Positions 19,118 through 27,482 of a stretch of 64,000 bases of DNA are shown here, piece after piece. A model generated the notes under the pieces. That model was not told the DNA's origin. It searched no databases and worked only from the letters and a program-made list of their open reading frames with translations. Both the position numbers and the translations under genes were made by a program. Every line of letters starts with the position of its first letter. Position 1 is the first letter of the stretch. The stretch is from Bacteriovoracaceae bacterium (lineage in GTDB: Bacteria; Bdellovibrionota; Bacteriovoracia; Bacteriovoracales; Bacteriovoracaceae). The stretch lies in NCBI GenBank assembly GCA_947446575.1, contig CANFHC010000003.1:95445-159444 (forward strand). The letters are read 5' to 3'.

Positions 19118-20098
19118 TTAATTTCTCAAACTATTAAAATCTTTTAATTGGAAAATTTTTAAATTTTCAAGTTTTTTATCGCCCCTAAACCCTCGGGGCA
19201 ATATCCGATATTTGCACAATCCGAATAAAACACCCAACCCATAAAAAAAATGACCAAAGGCAAAGCACAATGCGGAGGCTAAAACCAAAAATATATTTGT
19301 ATGAAATTCCAAAGCTGAAATAACAATTATACTAAAAAAATAAATAAGAATCGGTAAATAAAGTAATTTTAAACTTTCAAACTGAAATAAAAAGGGAAGG
19401 GTGAAAAGAGTTGTAAAATAAATGGCATAAATCGCAGGAAGTAAAAAGATCAACTCTGCGGTACTCCAGCCAAGATGTTTTGCCCTGCCTTTGCCGTACG
19501 AATACATTTGATTAAAAAAGTCTTTAAGTGTTTCTCTTGGAAATCGATAAACAACCGCTAACGGATTATAGATTATAGGATTTCCCTTTTGTCGTTTGAT
19601 GTAATCATTCTCCTCTCCCGGATAGAGTCCATGATCAAAGCCGCCTGATTTGGTAAAGTAATCTTTTTTAATTAAAAGATTAGAAAGAATAAGTTCTTTT
19701 TCATTTGTTATTCTCACGGAACCAAGTGAATTGTAGCGACTTTTAAAGGGACCAATACCCAAATAAGACGAAAAGAACTTGTTTAAAATCTGATGAAGAT
19801 TATTTGATTTCGTTTTTAGCAGTGATGGGCCACCAAAGATAGCTGCTTCGGGAAAATTTTTAATTACTTCTAAATACTCTAATAAAATTTTAAAGTCTGG
19901 CTCAGAGTCTTCATCGAAAAATAAAAGATATTCGCCTCTAGCAACATTGGCCAATTCGTTTCTTTGAGTCGAAGGATTACAACCTTCTGCTACTATGACT
20001 TCAAACATTATCTCTTCATCGAGGGCCAAATGGTCCCACGATGAAAACAATTCCCTTTCTGAATATTTCTTAGTCACTATTAATATACTAATGCGCAA
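19118..20098 (-). CDS. Family 2 glycosyltransferase with C-terminal membrane segments
   Basis: 326 residues. A GT-A fold N-terminus (ISILIVTKKY start, GEYLLFFDEDSEPD metal-binding motif near residue 75) is followed by two or three membrane helices (about 220-300) and a short basic tail. It is TTG-started with AGGG upstream. It lies between the ABC transporter and pilA, which makes pilin or envelope glycosylation a possible role, but no acceptor can be read from the sequence. Confidence 0.75.
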   Translation of the reverse strand: MRISILIVTKKYSERELFSSWDHLALDEEIMFEVIVAEGCNPSTQRNELANVARGEYLLFFDEDSEPDFKILLEYLEVIKNFPEAAIFGGPSLLKTKSNNLHQILNKFFSSYLGIGPFKSRYNSLGSVRITNEKELILSNLLIKKDYFTKSGGFDHGLYPGEENDYIKRQKGNPIIYNPLAVVYRFPRETLKDFFNQMYSYGKGRAKHLGWSTAELIFLLPAIYAIYFTTLFTLPFLFQFESLKLLYLPILIYFFSIIVISALEFHTNIFLVLASALCFAFGHFFYGLGVLFGLCKYRILPRGFRGDKKLENLKIFQLKDFNSLRN

Positions 20099-20133
20099 TT
20101 TTTTATACCCTAATCGTTTTTTTTATTAATCGA

Positions 20134-20142
20134 TGATATAAT
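20134..20142 (+). promoter_or_regulatory. Extended -10 promoter with a near-leaderless start
   Basis: TGATATAAT lies 8 bases before the ATG at 20151, in a 52-base divergent gap. If it is used, the transcript would begin at or within a base or two of the start codon, and there is no ribosome-binding site, so a leaderless mRNA is predicted. Confidence 0.5.
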
Positions 20143-20150
20143 AACAATCT

Positions 20151-20954
20151 ATGAAACACAGCACAGTTTGGCAAAAATTTACTTTACCAATTTTTTCATT
20201 ATTTTTTCTGGTAGCATCTTATTTTGTGAATATTAGCAATGAAAAGCCGCTGATGTTTATTTCCAAACAGGATCAATCGGTGAATTTCAATGCCTCCCTC
20301 TTTACATATTTCAACCTAGGTCTAAAAAGATTAATCTCTTCAAGTTTATGGGTTTCTACTATTGTAGAAAGCGATATCGATCATTACAAAAAAAAAGATT
20401 TGAACTCTTGGATGTTTTTGCGATTCGATTCAATTTCTAAAATAGATCCAAAGTTTTATGAAAACTATACTTTTGGTGGAATCTATTTATCGATAATCAA
20501 GGACGATATTCCTGGAGCAAGCTCGATTTATAAGTCTGGTTTGGCTGTTTACCCTAATGATTATTCTCTATTAAGAGATGCTGGATATCATTTTTATCTG
20601 GAGGCAAATGATCCCAAAGAGTCATTTTTAATTTATACAAGATTAAAGAATAATTTTAAATTATCCCACTCTGTAATTAATAGACTTGCCAAGCTTTCAG
20701 CTCAAACGGGAGATCTTGCTAGTGCTTATGAGATGCTAACGGAGCTTCAAGCTCACTATCCACCAAATGACCTAATAGGTCTCAAAATTTTAGAACATAG
20801 ATACTCGATCAGAGCTGAACAAGATTTGAATTGTTTAAATGTTAAAAAATTAAAAAATTGTAAACTTAAAGATCTTGAAGGAAACAATTATATTTTAAGG
20901 AACGGATTATTTGAAGCGATCAGAGAATGGAAAGCTTTTAATTATAAAAAATAA
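20151..20954 (+). CDS. Membrane-anchored TPR protein divergent inside the pil cluster
   Basis: 267 residues: one N-terminal membrane anchor (about residues 10-27), a conserved-looking segment rich in aromatic residues, then TPR-like helices (about 90-220) and two cysteines near residues 224 and 232. It is the only plus-strand gene among the pil genes and sits next to pilA, where M. xanthus has pilG. I cannot show homology to PilG. It is probably translated from a leaderless message, and it ends inside a bidirectional terminator shared with pilA. Confidence 0.65.
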   Translation: MKHSTVWQKFTLPIFSLFFLVASYFVNISNEKPLMFISKQDQSVNFNASLFTYFNLGLKRLISSSLWVSTIVESDIDHYKKKDLNSWMFLRFDSISKIDPKFYENYTFGGIYLSIIKDDIPGASSIYKSGLAVYPNDYSLLRDAGYHFYLEANDPKESFLIYTRLKNNFKLSHSVINRLAKLSAQTGDLASAYEMLTELQAHYPPNDLIGLKILEHRYSIRAEQDLNCLNVKKLKNCKLKDLEGNNYILRNGLFEAIREWKAFNYKK

Positions 20955-20990
20955 ATCCAAGCCTCTCTTATAGTGAGGCTTGGATTTATT
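20950..20990. terminator. Bidirectional terminator between the TPR gene and pilA
   Basis: A perfect 16-bp stem (AATAAATCCAAGCCTC / GAGGCTTGGATTTATT) with a 9-base loop. In the minus direction it runs into TTTATTTTTTAT, a good tail for pilA transcripts. The stem includes the stop codon of the plus-strand gene. Confidence 0.85.
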
Positions 20991-20995
20991 AAATT

Positions 20996-21538
20996 CTAGT
21001 ATCCGGGAATATTTGCAATTGCTTTTGTCTGAGTAATTGTCCAAGTGTCATATGGTATCGCACTTGAAATATTTCCAGCTGCCCCAGCAGTAAAGATAGT
21101 TGAAACCGTTGCTGATGGAATAGTTGAGCTTAGAATTTGAGCCGCGGCCGGAAGTGTTGTAGCGTTGTTTGCTTTTGTATGCTGACCAGGAGCAATTGCA
21201 AATTGGCCGGCAACACACGTTCCTCCCTTACCTGTAATAATACCCGGACTGTTAGTTGTTTCATCGGTATTGAATCCAACGATATAATATCCTTTTGGAG
21301 GTGTTTCATAACCAATACTTGTTAAGCAAGTTGCATAAGTATCGTAATCTGAAAGAGAACCAACCTCAGCTGAATAAAGTGCTGCGAGCTGAATTTTAGC
21401 TTCTGATTGTTTAGCCTTAGCCTGATATTTTTTAAAGTTTGGAACAGCAATAGCAGACAAGATACCAATAATTGCAACAACGACCATGAGCTCTACGAGA
21501 GTAAAACCACTCTCGCCTTTTAAAAGCGCTTTCTTCAT
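20996..21538 (-). CDS. pilA: Type IV major pilin PilA precursor
   Basis: 180 residues with an 11-residue leader ending in glycine, then the class IVa cleavage site and hydrophobic helix ([18 protein letters not shown]) with Glu5 of the mature protein. PilD should cut after Gly11 and methylate Phe12. The globular part has two cysteines (near 71 and 108) that could form a loop, and a Ser/Thr/Ala-rich C-terminus. It has its own promoter candidate, a strong AGGAG ribosome-binding site, and a terminator right after the stop, consistent with high monocistronic expression. Confidence 0.95.
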   Translation of the reverse strand: MKKALLKGESGFTLVELMVVVAIIGILSAIAVPNFKKYQAKAKQSEAKIQLAALYSAEVGSLSDYDTYATCLTSIGYETPPKGYYIVGFNTDETTNSPGIITGKGGTCVAGQFAIAPGQHTKANNATTLPAAAQILSSTIPSATVSTIFTAGAAGNISSAIPYDTWTITQTKAIANIPGY

Positions 21539-21552
21539 AACCTTCTCCTGTT

Positions 21553-21575
21553 ATACCAAAATTAAGATTTGGTAT
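21553..21575 (-). promoter_or_regulatory. Stem-loop in the pilA leader
   Basis: An 8-bp inverted repeat (ATACCAAA / TTTGGTAT, 7-base loop) sits 4 bases upstream of the pilA ribosome-binding site. It may protect the mRNA or regulate translation. No T run follows, so it is not a terminator. Confidence 0.45.
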
Positions 21576-21656
21576 TCGTTTTTTAAAAAATTTTAAAAAA
21601 ATTAAGATTTTTTAAAATTTCTTTCTTTAAATCATTATAAACCCTAGTTCTATAAT

Positions 21657-21665
21657 ATTATAACA
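21657..21665 (-). promoter_or_regulatory. Extended -10 promoter candidate for pilA
   Basis: The minus strand reads TGTTATAAT about 120 bases before the pilA ATG. A second TATAAT occurs at 21639-21634 without the TG extension. No -35 match and no clear sigma-54 GG-N10-GC element was seen in this gap (21539-21707). Confidence 0.5.
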
Positions 21666-21707
21666 TTTATCGAATTATTCACCATAACTAATGAATACCC
21701 TGATAAA

Positions 21708-22922
21708 TTATGCCCCTGCTGACATAAACATCGGAAGGTACATGGCAACTAAAATGGTCGCTATGATCCCCCCAAGAACAACAATGATCAATGGTTCTAT
21801 CATCTTAGTCATTCCGGCAACCAATGTATCAACTTCTTCTTCAAAAACTTCTGCCACTCTGGCCAACATTTGATCAATCTGACCAGTTTGCTCACCTACT
21901 CGAATCATTTGCGTAACTAATTCTGGAAAATATTCAATTTTACTTAAGGGCTCTGTGAGTGTTTTACCTTCTACGATTTTTTTCTTAACTTCTCTTAGAT
22001 CTTGTGCGATTACGCTGTTATCTAATGTCTCTATACAAATATCGAGAGCATCAATTAATGAAACACCGGCACCTAATAATGTTGAAAGGGTATTAGAAAA
22101 TGAACTTAGGTTTCCCTTGATGATAATTTTTCCAAAAATTGGAAAGCGCATACTTAAATTATCCCAAAAAATTTTTCCAACAGGTGTTCTGATGTATGAG
22201 ACAAAAACTGCAATAGATACAAAAACAGTTGGGATCATTATGGGAGTGTATTTTCCAAAAAAATCGGAGGTATCGATTACAAGCTGCGTAATCCAAGGAA
22301 CCTCTTGCCCACTTTCTTTAAGCATTCCCGTAAATTGTGGAACAACAAAAACCATCATCCCCCAGATAACCACTGCCCCCACGGAACAGACGATAGAAGG
22401 ATACATCATCGCTGATTTTATTTGTGCTTTAGTTTTCTGCTGCTTTTCCATATGCACGGCAAGTTTTTTTAAAATTTGATCAAGGATTCCCCCTGCCTCT
22501 CCCGCGCGAACTAAATTGCAGTAAAGTTTATCAAATCCTTTTTGAGCCTGCATCGCTTCTGCAATAGTTTTCCCCTCTCCAACGTCAGTCGCAATTTTTT
22601 TTATGGCAAGTTTAAGTGCAGGGTTTTTTTCTGAGCGATATAAAATTTCTAACGATTGTAATATTGGAACTCCCGCAGAAATCATGATGGCGAGCTGCTT
22701 GGTAAAGCCAGAAAGTTCTTTTACGCCAATTGCTTTAGCAAACCCCTTATCTACCAACCACATTCCTAAATCGAATTCAAGAATTGTAGGTGGAATTATT
22801 TTTTTTACACGAATACCTTGAAGGCGAAGGGCCTTTCTTACTTCTTTTTCGTTGGCGGCTTCAATTTGGCCAAGAATTTTTTTTCCACCGCCATCAACGG
22901 CTTCGTACTTATAGATTCCCAT
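21708..22922 (-). CDS. pilC: Type IV pilus inner-membrane platform protein PilC
   Basis: 404 residues with two GspF-type domains (about 70-195 and 270-395) and three membrane segments. Family motifs seen include KELSGFTKQLAIMISAGVP near residue 70 and AGEAGGILDQIL in the first domain, with FPELVTQMIRVGEQTGQID in the second. PilC couples the motor ATPases PilB and PilT to pilin insertion. It is 3 bases downstream of pilT. Confidence 0.95.
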   Translation of the reverse strand: MGIYKYEAVDGGGKKILGQIEAANEKEVRKALRLQGIRVKKIIPPTILEFDLGMWLVDKGFAKAIGVKELSGFTKQLAIMISAGVPILQSLEILYRSEKNPALKLAIKKIATDVGEGKTIAEAMQAQKGFDKLYCNLVRAGEAGGILDQILKKLAVHMEKQQKTKAQIKSAMMYPSIVCSVGAVVIWGMMVFVVPQFTGMLKESGQEVPWITQLVIDTSDFFGKYTPIMIPTVFVSIAVFVSYIRTPVGKIFWDNLSMRFPIFGKIIIKGNLSSFSNTLSTLLGAGVSLIDALDICIETLDNSVIAQDLREVKKKIVEGKTLTEPLSKIEYFPELVTQMIRVGEQTGQIDQMLARVAEVFEEEVDTLVAGMTKMIEPLIIVVLGGIIATILVAMYLPMFMSAGA

Positions 22923-22925
22923 TTA

Positions 22926-24074
22926 CTATTTTACCTTGATACCTAATTGTGTAGCTAATTCTTCGGGTGCATTTGAATATCCCATCGCTACATCGGCACT
23001 AATTGCACCTGTTTCAACAAGTTTTTTTAAACTTTGATTCATCGTAATCATTCCAGATTTATCCTGTCCGATTTGCATTTGAGAATAAACCTGATGCAAT
23101 TTATCTTCACGAATTAAATTTCGAATACCATTAGTAGGAACTAAAATTTCCATCGCAGCAACACGTCCTTTCTCAAAAGACTTTGCGATAAGCTGCTGTG
23201 AAACAATTCCCTGAAGAACGAAAGACAATAGAGTTCTTACCTGAATTTGTTGATGTGAAGGAAATACGTTAATAACTCGGTTAATTGTTTGTACACACGA
23301 GTTAGTATGAAGTGTTCCGAAAACCAAGTGCCCTGTTTCCGCTATCGTTAATGCAGCCTCAATTGTTTCCATGTCTCTTAATTCACCAACGAGAACAATA
23401 TCTGGATCTTGGCGAAGTAAACTTTTCAGTGCATTGTGAAACGATAAAGAATCAGTTCCAATTTCACGCTGATTTACAAGACAGTTTTTATGAGCATGAA
23501 CAAATTCGACTGGATCTTCTAGCGTAATAATATGTCCCGCTTCATGCTGATTTAGATAATCGATGAGCGAAGCTAGTGTTGTCGATTTACCCGACCCCGT
23601 TGGTCCCGTTACAAGAATAAGTCCGTTACTAACATCACACATTTTTAATAAAACGTTCGGTAGGTTAAGGGCCTTGAAGTCTGGAATGATACTTGGAATG
23701 ATACGAAAAACAGCAGCAACTGCACCTTTTGAGTTAAAAACGTTAGCACGAAACCTCGCTAGACCTTTAATTCCGAATGAAAAATCTAGCTCTAATCTTT
23801 TTTCAAATTCATTTTTTTGTTCTTCAGATAAAATTTGATAGATAAGTCTTTTTGTATCTTCACCTGATAGCGGAGATGTTTTTACTTTAATTACTTCTCC
23901 ATGAACTCTCAACCCGGGTGAAGTTCCAGATGTTATATGAAGATCCGAAGCATTACTATCAACCATCAGTTTAAAGAGCTGTTGAATTTTCAAACCTTCG
24001 TTTCCTGCACTTTGAGCGGTTCCCGTTTGGGTAAGTCTCGTGGAGGCTTTATTGCTTGTGCTATCGTCGCTCAT
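22926..24074 (-). CDS. pilT: Pilus retraction ATPase PilT
   Basis: 382 residues. Walker A TGPTGSGKST spans about 156-165, the Walker B region is DPDIVLVGELRDMETIEAAL, and the retraction-specific IRNLIRE motif lies near residue 318. PilT disassembles the pilus and powers twitching. A serine/threonine-rich N-terminal extension of about 25 residues precedes the usual start of the fold. The gene is 9 bases after pilB. Confidence 0.96.
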   Translation of the reverse strand: MSDDSTSNKASTRLTQTGTAQSAGNEGLKIQQLFKLMVDSNASDLHITSGTSPGLRVHGEVIKVKTSPLSGEDTKRLIYQILSEEQKNEFEKRLELDFSFGIKGLARFRANVFNSKGAVAAVFRIIPSIIPDFKALNLPNVLLKMCDVSNGLILVTGPTGSGKSTTLASLIDYLNQHEAGHIITLEDPVEFVHAHKNCLVNQREIGTDSLSFHNALKSLLRQDPDIVLVGELRDMETIEAALTIAETGHLVFGTLHTNSCVQTINRVINVFPSHQQIQVRTLLSFVLQGIVSQQLIAKSFEKGRVAAMEILVPTNGIRNLIREDKLHQVYSQMQIGQDKSGMITMNQSLKKLVETGAISADVAMGYSNAPEELATQLGIKVK

Positions 24075-24083
24075 TTGTAATCC

Positions 24084-25757
24084 CTAGAGTTTGTCAGAAG
24101 CTGAGTTTGAAACCGCTTCATCTATTGTTGTTAGTCCCTGTGCCACTTTGGTTAGTGCACACATACGAAGTGTTTTCATTCCTTCTTTTATCGCTTGTCG
24201 TTTTATTTCATCGGTTGATCCATGACGAAGTAGAATTTCCTTAATCGCCGGAGTCATTTCTAAAACTTCATAAATAGCAACTCGTCCTTTGTAGCCTGTG
24301 TTATTGCAAGTAGAGCATCCTTTCCCTTTATAGACAGTAATCTTTGCTGCTGATGCCGGTGAAATACCACATGAAACCAAAACCTCAGGTGTAATAGTGG
24401 AATCAATATCTTTACAGTCTTTACATATTTTACGACATAATCTTTGAGCTACAACAACATTTAATGCTGCCGCTACAAGGAAAGGTTCAATATCCATATT
24501 AATTAATCTTGTAATCGTACTTGGAGCATCGTTAGTATGGAGCGTAGATAAAACTAAGTGACCAGTAAGAGCAGCCTCAATGGCAATCTCTCCAACTTCT
24601 CCATCTCGAATCTCCCCAACCATGATAATGTCTGGATCTTGACGTAAAAAAGACTTCAGTGCAGCCGCGAAAGTCAAACCAATATCTTTTTTTACGTTAA
24701 CTTGATTTATCCCTTCCAAGTTAAACTCAACTGGATCTTCAGCTGTAGAAATATTTGTATCAATCTGATTTAGTTCTGCTATTGCTGAATATAGAGTAGT
24801 CGTTTTCCCTGATCCCGTAGGTCCCGTTACAAGACACATACCATACGGCCGCGAAATACCTTCTTTAAAAACTTCTAATTGCTTTGCCTCAAAACCAAGC
24901 TTTGTCATATCAAGTTGAAGGTTTGACGAATCAAGAAGTCGAAGAACAATTTTTTCACCAAACAAGGTCGGAAGTGAGGACACTCGATAATCGATTGGCT
25001 TGCCACCAATTTCTAACTTAATACGACCATCTTGTGGCTTTCTTCTTTCTGAAATATCCATCTGAGCTAAAATTTTTACTCGAGAAATAATTGGCATCAT
25101 TAAACTTCGAGGCGGTTTCGCTGCTTCAACCAAACTTCCATCTTGTCTGTAACGAATTCTGAAATTTGTTTCATAAGGCTCAATGTGAATATCTGAACAC
25201 TTCGTAACAAATGCTTCTGCAAGAATTCTGTTAACGTATCGAATTACATCGTCACCAATATCATCTTCATTTATGTTTTCTTCTTTCTTACTATCGTTTT
25301 TTATTTCTCTAATCGTTTCCAAAACATCTTCTATACTTTCTGGAACACGTGAGAAAATATCTGCCCAAGACGAGATACTTGTAAGAATAAAATCAATTGG
25401 ATATTGGAATAAAGATTGCAACTCTGCTTGTAGCTTAATTAGTGAAGGATCATAGATTGCAACACTTACTGCTTTTGCATTTTTTTGAATGGGAATTACT
25501 CTATATTTTATGATGTCACTTTTTTTAACGATTTTAAAAATTCTTTCTGGGATTTTAGCTTTCGATAAATCTATATAAGTAAGATTATAATTTTCAGCAA
25601 CTTGTTTTGCGAAACGAACATCATCAAAAAATTTAAATTGTAATAACCCAAGTTCGGAAATAATTAACGGGTCTTTGTCGATGATAAGCGGCCTTAGATC
25701 CTTTATAGGAACCATTCCGGTCTTAGTGATTACTTCAACAAATTCTTTTCTAAACAT
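24084..25757 (-). CDS. pilB: Pilus extension ATPase PilB
   Basis: 557 residues: an N-terminal T2SSE_N (MshEN-like) domain (about 1-140), Asp and His boxes, Walker A TGPTGSGKTT (311-320), Walker B DPDIIMVGEIRDGE, and the tetracysteine zinc motif (CRKICKDC and CSTC) near residues 425-470. PilB powers pilus extension. It heads the pilB-pilT-pilC unit and follows a sigma-28-like promoter. There is no clear ribosome-binding site near the ATG. Confidence 0.96.
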   Translation of the reverse strand: MFRKEFVEVITKTGMVPIKDLRPLIIDKDPLIISELGLLQFKFFDDVRFAKQVAENYNLTYIDLSKAKIPERIFKIVKKSDIIKYRVIPIQKNAKAVSVAIYDPSLIKLQAELQSLFQYPIDFILTSISSWADIFSRVPESIEDVLETIREIKNDSKKEENINEDDIGDDVIRYVNRILAEAFVTKCSDIHIEPYETNFRIRYRQDGSLVEAAKPPRSLMMPIISRVKILAQMDISERRKPQDGRIKLEIGGKPIDYRVSSLPTLFGEKIVLRLLDSSNLQLDMTKLGFEAKQLEVFKEGISRPYGMCLVTGPTGSGKTTTLYSAIAELNQIDTNISTAEDPVEFNLEGINQVNVKKDIGLTFAAALKSFLRQDPDIIMVGEIRDGEVGEIAIEAALTGHLVLSTLHTNDAPSTITRLINMDIEPFLVAAALNVVVAQRLCRKICKDCKDIDSTITPEVLVSCGISPASAAKITVYKGKGCSTCNNTGYKGRVAIYEVLEMTPAIKEILLRHGSTDEIKRQAIKEGMKTLRMCALTKVAQGLTTIDEAVSNSASDKL

Positions 25758-25801
25758 GGTGTTTTTTTATTTTTCCAAAAAGCTTTCAACATTCTAAAGA
25801 C

Positions 25802-25828
25802 TTATCGGAGTTAAAAAAATCTTCTTTA
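25802..25828 (-). promoter_or_regulatory. Sigma-28 (FliA)-like promoter upstream of pilBTC
   Basis: The minus strand reads TAAAGAAG, 11 bases, TCCGATAA. The enterobacterial FliA consensus is TAAAGTTT-N11-GCCGATAA, so 13 of 16 positions and the exact spacing match. It lies in the 85-base gap between the aroE stop and the pilB start, about 45 bases before the ATG. Confidence 0.6.
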
Positions 25829-25842
25829 AGAATTTTAACAAC

Positions 25843-26553
25843 TTAAATGGTCGTGTTGATTGACCAAAACAATAAGGCATGACGAGCCTGAAGCTCCAGC
25901 ATTTCATATCCATCGCAATATTGTTTCACTCGAATAGGCAATGTTGATAAATGAGGGTGGAAATTGTAGTTATAATCCCAAAAGATTGAATTTTTTGATA
26001 TTCTTCCTCGAAAAACATACTCACGTGCACAGGTATTAATGACAAGAGACTGACACGTTTTAGAGAAATGATTTGTGAAATATTTTTCTAAATCAATCTG
26101 ATCAAAATCATCAAATAATTTCCGTGATAGGATCCGATACTCGATTTTTAAATTTTCAAGTGCAGTTGCTGTAATTTTTGACATTACTCCATCGCCCAAG
26201 ATGACAACATTCAATTCTTGAAATTGAATGTTCCAATTTTTTAATATCTCAACGATTGCCATGTAGTCAGTATTTTCTCCAACGACATTACCATTTTCTA
26301 TTTTTAAGCAATTAATTGCCCCTAACATCTTTGCTTGCTCAGTTAGTACAACTTCACTTAAAAAATGTTTTTTGTAGGGGCTAGTTATGCTCACTCCACG
26401 AAATAGAGAAAGCAGTTCTGCAGCACTAGGAATATCGAGATTTGATGAATAATCTAGAAGGTCGTAGTCAAGTGGGCCATTAATTAATCGATGGTATATT
26501 TCCGGGGATTTAGAATGCTGAATATTTTTTCCAACTAATGCCAGTTTTATCAT
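25843..26553 (-). CDS. aroE: Shikimate dehydrogenase
   Basis: 236 residues, slightly short for the family. It reduces 3-dehydroshikimate to shikimate with NADPH. Visible are the HSKSP substrate loop (residues 13-17), the SITSPYK motif with catalytic Lys61, GAINCL, GENTDY, a variant nucleotide loop GDGVMS in place of the usual GAGG, and the C-terminal MLELQARHAL helix. It overlaps ribF by 4 bases (ATGA) and ends the long rlmI-moxR-bat operon. The altered glycine loop makes cofactor affinity uncertain. Confidence 0.85.
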   Translation of the reverse strand: MIKLALVGKNIQHSKSPEIYHRLINGPLDYDLLDYSSNLDIPSAAELLSLFRGVSITSPYKKHFLSEVVLTEQAKMLGAINCLKIENGNVVGENTDYMAIVEILKNWNIQFQELNVVILGDGVMSKITATALENLKIEYRILSRKLFDDFDQIDLEKYFTNHFSKTCQSLVINTCAREYVFRGRISKNSIFWDYNYNFHPHLSTLPIRVKQYCDGYEMLELQARHALLFWSINTTI

Positions 26554-27482
26554 TTTTTAAAAAACTCTTTTGCGCACAAAACGTCAGAATCGATTTGAGA
26601 AATTAAATCATTTACGCTAGAGAATTTTTTCTCGTCGCGGATTTTTCTTAAAAAAGTAACCCGCATTTCTTCACCATAAATATCGCGGTTAAAATCTAAA
26701 AGGTGCGTTTCAATATTTATCGCATGTCCCATGTTGAAAGTAGGATTAATGCCTATATTAGTTAATGAGTTATATGTCATCCCGTGGATAGTTGTTTGGG
26801 TTATATAAACACCTCCAGCCGGGATTATCAGCGTTTTATCATAATCCATATTGGCAGTTGGAAAACCTATTTGTCTGCCTCGCCCTTGTCCTTTAATAAC
26901 GTGTCCAGATAAATAATAAGCTCGACCTAAAAGTTGATTAGCTTTTTCCATCTCTCCTTTTTTAATTTCTCCCCGAACTACGCTTGATGAAACAGCAGTA
27001 TTCTCTGAACGAAATTCATCTTGAAGAATTAATTGGATTGATTCTTTTTCGCATAAGCTTTTAGCCAGTTTATAATCACCTGACTTATTGGCACCAAAAA
27101 CAAAATCATGTCCTAGGTAAACTTTTTTAATTCCAGTATATGATAAAATATATCTTTTGAAAAAATCCTCCGGAGAAAGGGTGCTAAAGTCTCGTGTGAA
27201 ATCTATTTCTAATAGATAATCAACTCCACACTCGCTTAAAAGCTCTCTTCTTTCCGTATATGTATTGATAAGAAATCCAGATTGTGCTCTAAGCATAAGA
27301 ACAGGATGAGGAACAAATGTTATTATTACAAATTTCGATTTATTTTTTTTACAATCCTGATTAATTCGAGACAAAAACTCTCTGTGCCCAACATGAACAC
27401 CATCAAAATTTCCGATGGTAACCTGTGAGCTTCCTTCTGAATATATGGCCTTTAATTCTTCTAAGTTTTTTATTACGATCAT
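26550..27482 (-). CDS. ribF: Bifunctional riboflavin kinase / FAD synthetase
   Basis: 310 residues of the standard two-domain enzyme. The N-terminal nucleotidyltransferase has IGNFDGVHVGH (23-33) and makes FAD from FMN. The C-terminal kinase has GRQIGFPTAN and phosphorylates riboflavin. It overlaps batD and aroE by 4 bases each, so it is translationally coupled in the Bat operon. Confidence 0.96.
   Translation of the reverse strand: MIVIKNLEELKAIYSEGSSQVTIGNFDGVHVGHREFLSRINQDCKKNKSKFVIITFVPHPVLMLRAQSGFLINTYTERRELLSECGVDYLLEIDFTRDFSTLSPEDFFKRYILSYTGIKKVYLGHDFVFGANKSGDYKLAKSLCEKESIQLILQDEFRSENTAVSSSVVRGEIKKGEMEKANQLLGRAYYLSGHVIKGQGRGRQIGFPTANMDYDKTLIIPAGGVYITQTTIHGMTYNSLTNIGINPTFNMGHAINIETHLLDFNRDIYGEEMRVTFLRKIRDEKKFSSVNDLISQIDSDVLCAKEFFKK

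Noticed and set aside
21130..21325. Overlapping 61- and 62-residue frames within pilA
   Set aside because: Alternate-frame readings of the pilin codons.
21955..22479. 174-residue plus-strand frame opposite pilC
   Set aside because: It lies wholly on the other strand of a clearly coding gene, has no ribosome-binding site and shows no recognisable motif.
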